NCBI GenBank assembly: GCA_947034895.1
Contig: OX344761.1
Coordinates: 84,891,447 to 84,955,446, forward strand
Direction of reading: 5' to 3'
From: Rhytidiadelphus loreus
Lineage: Eukaryota > Streptophyta > Bryopsida > Hypnales > Hylocomiaceae
Length of the DNA stretch: 64,000 nucleotides
The notes under the pieces: model-generated
Told to the model about the DNA's origin: nothing
Seen by the model: the letters and a program-made list of their open reading frames with translations, nothing else
Database searches by the model: none
Program-made: the position numbers and the translations under genes
Shown: positions 60,986 through 64,000 of the stretch, piece by piece
Layout of the letters: each line of letters starts with the position of its first letter
Numbering within the stretch: the first letter of the stretch is position 1

Positions 60986-61516
60986 TTTGCTGGCGCTTTG
61001 GAGCTTTGCAAATATGGAACATTCGAAAACAATTCCTTGTCAGCATGATCGGCTCAGTTTCCTGTGTGCCCTTCAGTAGTCCTTGTATATGAAGTTTAGG
61101 AGACGATTTAGTGCTCTTTGTGACTCAGCTAGGCACTCCTGGGTTGTGATTTTATGTGCCTAAATGAAAAGGGGCCCGCTTTGGTGTGTTGCTAGCTGAA
61201 AATCTTTCAAGTTCGAGGCTCAGTTGCAGGAAACGTTCCTGTGATCTTTTGTTTGGGGATTGAGTTTTACTGCCTTTGGCTATGTGAAAGTGACTAGCCA
61301 AGATTAACCAACTGTGGTTGTGATATTAGAGGAACGATTATTTGTATTCACAAAATTGTTTGAAATTTCTGCAGTCTTCAACTTTAGAGTGTTACAGAGT
61401 TGATGAGTTCTTTTTGTGATGTAACAACATTTGTTGGCTCTGTCCTTTTGGACAGAGACTATGCAATGACTCGCATCAACTTTGGTTTCTAAACTTTTCC
61501 AAATCTTATCTACTTC

Positions 61517-61674
61517 CCCATTCACACTGCGGTTTATCATATTCCAAACCCTAATTTTTGGTTGGTTGGGTGGAGGGTCTACCTGGGAGGGGGGTCCCAT
61601 TCACACTGCGGTTTATCATATTCCAAACCCTAATTTTTGGTTGGTTGGGTGGAGGGTCTACCTGGGAGGGGGGT
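61517..61674. repeat. Perfect 79-bp tandem duplication
   Basis: The segment from CCCATTCACACTGCGG to CTACCTGGGAGGGGGGT occurs twice with no difference (61517-61595 and 61596-61674). Absence of divergence implies a very recent duplication or an assembly artefact. Confidence 0.85.
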
Positions 61675-61892
61675 GGCTTGAAGGGGTCCGTCTCGGGCAG
61701 CCCCCTATTCAACCGGACGTTACTTTTTTTCTTTTTTTCTTTTTTTCTTTTTTCTAGATTTACACTTCAAGCTTTCTTAGTGAAAGAGATTCTTGAAATG
61801 TTTTCTAATAAACCGACATTTATGCTTGATATTTGTTGGTTAAACTTAATACATGAAAACATGACTATGTGGATTGTTGATAGTGAAGCCTA

Positions 61893-61893
61893 G

Positions 61894-61973
<80 letters not shown>
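61893..61973. repeat. (AT)n microsatellite
   Basis: About 40 AT dinucleotides in a row. Long ORFs of alternating Ile-Tyr on both strands are artefacts of this repeat. Confidence 0.95.
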
Positions 61974-61974
<1 letters not shown>

Positions 61975-61976
<2 letters not shown>

Positions 61977-63066
61977 GTTTAAATGGTCTTACTAAAGATA
62001 AAGATGTGGGAATATTATTCACACATGGATATTTACATTTTGTTAAACCTCCCATTGGTGTATTTATTTTCCATCCATTGATGCTACAAGTGATTCTATT
62101 TATTCACAGCATATTTGGATAGATTTTTTTTACAATGCCTTATACTGACTTAATTTGGTAGTTGTTGCACCTTTAATGCTGGAGTTGAGGCTCAATTAAC
62201 TAACCTTGTTGACATGATGTATTGACGATATGAGATCATATGGGGTGGATTTGTTCATAGGACCTTTATTCCTTCATGAGCTGTTTTGCTCCCTTATAAA
62301 TGGCTTGGCTTTCGCATGTACAAGCTGACGTGATGTGGGATCTAATCTCCCTGACTTCATGGTCTAACTAGATTGAATTTACTCCCTGCTTCTATCACCA
62401 TATTATTGGGTTTGGGTTGGCAACTTCAGTCCCTTTCATTCTCAGCTAGCTACCCATCGTTGCAAACCTATTGCAATTTGATAGCCCAAGCAAACTGAGT
62501 TCTTTTTCTCTTGATTCCTTGACTCAAGATTGGAGTTTTGTATCAAGGATGGCTTCGTTGCAATCTACTCCTAACAGTCAGGTTTAGTGGTTTATAATTT
62601 GTGGATACAATGCATGGACTTTTACTAGTTTATTTTGCTCTTTTCAAAGTTGTTTTGTGTGAAAACGATGACAAGTGACATAAGGTTGAAGACACCTTGC
62701 ATACACACTATAACTAACTATTTGTTTGTTGTGGTGTATGGATATAGGTGAGGCCTTTGTCCTCATAAAACGGCTTAGATTCTTATGAATTGGTTTTATT
62801 CCTACATTTCTACTTGTCCACATTAAGAAAAAAGTTTGTATAGTGAGATGGAGATTTTGTTGGACAAATTATCTTGTTCCAAGCTTATAAATTTATAACT
62901 TTTTGCTTCTACATGGAAAAATAAATACTATCTTGTGGTATTTGGCATGTTTGAAAGTTATTCTATATTATTTTTTATATAGAGTGGTATCTATATAAAT
63001 ATTTATTTACATATTTTGACCTTAGATTAACAAGCTAAGGCTTATGAAGGGAATATCAAATTCTTT
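61975..63066. other. AT-rich intergenic DNA
   Basis: No gene or named element was recognised. Confidence 0.4.
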
Positions 63067-63069
63067 TGT

Positions 63070-63306
63070 CACTAGAAGAAGCCCGTTTTTTTTTTAATTT
63101 GTTGATGTCAAAGTTGACAGATTTTGCTAGACATTGTTTGTAACAACTTGTGTTTTTATGTCAACAATGACATCTAATGTAACATCTTGACATTACATTA
63201 GATGTCATTGTTGACATAAAAACACAAGTTGTTATTAAAAAATGTCTAGCAAAATCCATCAATTTGACGTCTAAAACATTCAAATAAACATGGGCTTCTT
63301 CTAGTG
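63070..63306. mobile_element. Foldback CACTA-type MITE, copy 3 (237 bp)
   Basis: It starts CACTAGAAGAAGCCCG and ends GGGCTTCTTCTAGTG. Long arms pair around AACATCTTGACATT (about 63181-63194). It shares the core TTTATGTCAACAATGACAT with copies 1 and 2. The flanks are TGT and TAT, a 3-bp duplication with one mismatch. Confidence 0.82.
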
Positions 63307-63366
63307 TATCCATGGTGTGAAAATCATGTTTAAGAAATTTGCTTGCTTCTGTATAGACAGGAATAG

Positions 63367-63990
63367 ATTAGTGCTCTTGTTATAAGAGGTGTTCCAGAAA
63401 AGCCTTTTTTGAAAGATGATCCACGAAATACTGGTGAAGTATTTCTTCTTATCTATTTTTTGTTTTGCTTTACTAGCTATACTAATTCTGACCTGAAGAC
63501 AATTTTTCAGGGGTCGAAGGGAATGCTTGTATGGTATCCTGAGCTGGTGAAGCTTGGCTATAAGGATCCTCTGCCTACACCAATAGTTGGGATCCAAGCA
63601 ACCCTTTTAGCCATCAACCCACCGGAAATTCATTAGTACTTTCAAGATACAATTGTTTCTACACAGATTGAGAAAGAACAAGAGTCGCTTGTTGCGTCAA
63701 GACATCATTTAGCAATACCGTTTGTACCTCAGCGTACGATCGAAGATCAGGTGACTTTGAAGGACCACAGAGTATGGGCCACGGGCAATATCAATTCCCT
63801 GACTCCGTTGCTTCCTTCGACCTGGCGAATCTGGGCAGGGTTGCAAAAAAGTGACATGGCAGAATGTAAAGAGTTTGCTATTAATAGCAAACAATTTATC
63901 TCCAATGGACAAACGCTTGTTAATGCTTTCCTGTTATACAACTATGACCATGGTAAATGCTCGAGTACCATTGTTAAGCTTCATTATTAA
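63367..63990 (+). pseudogene. Unrecognised ORF with an in-frame stop
   Basis: One frame is open from about 63367 to 63990 except for a TAG at 63634-63636. It includes ALVIRGVPEKPFLKDDPRN, SKGMLVWYPELVKLGYKDP and, after the stop, RTIEDQVTLKDHRVWATGN and STWRIWAGLQKSDMAE. The residue mix looks protein-like and the sequence is GC-richer than the flanks. I do not recognise a family. A short intron (GTATTT at about 63439 to TTTTTCAG at about 63510) is possible. It may be a captured gene or transposon fragment, or an exon of a gene continuing past the window. Confidence 0.35.
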
Positions 63991-64000
63991 GCTAGACATG

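Noticed and set aside
61846..62122. Long Ile-Tyr ORFs on both strands
   Set aside because: They are the translation of the (AT)n microsatellite.
1..64000. CRISPR arrays, prokaryotic operons, tRNA and rRNA genes
   Set aside because: Tandem repeats here lack a spacer pattern. Genes have spliceosomal introns. I saw no cloverleaf-like or rRNA sequence, though a tRNA could be missed by eye.

Overview
The window looks like nuclear DNA of a land plant. Genes have many GT-AG introns, exons are moderately GC-rich in very AT-rich intergenic DNA, and transposon remnants are dense. The gene set (SPX-EXS PHO1, chlorophyllase, U-box/ARM PUB protein, TKL kinase) is plant-specific or plant-like. The kinase with its long N-terminal helical region resembles families I associate with mosses, so a bryophyte is my best guess, at low confidence.

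Layout: (1) 1-7130, a complete 14-exon PHO1-type phosphate exporter gene on the + strand, followed by 55-bp and 63-bp tandem repeats (8.1-8.6 kb). (2) 11.4-13.3 kb, a two-exon chlorophyllase on the - strand, with a probable 5' leader reaching about 14.9 kb. (3) 15-23 kb, AT-rich DNA with a TTAA-flanked transposon, a 941-bp CACTA element and decayed repeats. (4) 23.26-27.77 kb, tandem RWP-RK pseudogene fragments split by a foreign-looking 3413-bp mobile element. That element has ends TGTCG/CGACA, a 5-bp target duplication CATTC, many CCGGA motifs, and a long ORF broken by one frameshift. (5) 27.8-41 kb, gene-poor DNA containing a nested pile of TTAA-flanked elements and several foldback elements. 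(6) 41.4-47.95 kb, a five-coding-exon U-box/ARM E3 ligase gene with a possible long 5' leader. (7) 48-56.6 kb, intergenic DNA with MITEs and then a repeated leader region. (8) 56.8-60.7 kb, a kinase gene that splices in frame into two ARM exons duplicated from the PUB gene. (9) 61-64 kb, microsatellites, a foldback MITE, and an unrecognised ORF with an internal stop at the window edge.

The most notable observations are the 3.4-kb CCGGA-rich element, the apparent kinase-ARM gene fusion, and the family of TTAA-flanked, CCC-ended elements resembling piggyBac-type MITEs. One of these sits in a PUB intron, and the tandem paralog supplies the empty site. Functionally the PHO1 and chlorophyllase genes look unrelated to each other. 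The PUB gene and the kinase-ARM gene are linked by origin, through a partial tandem duplication.
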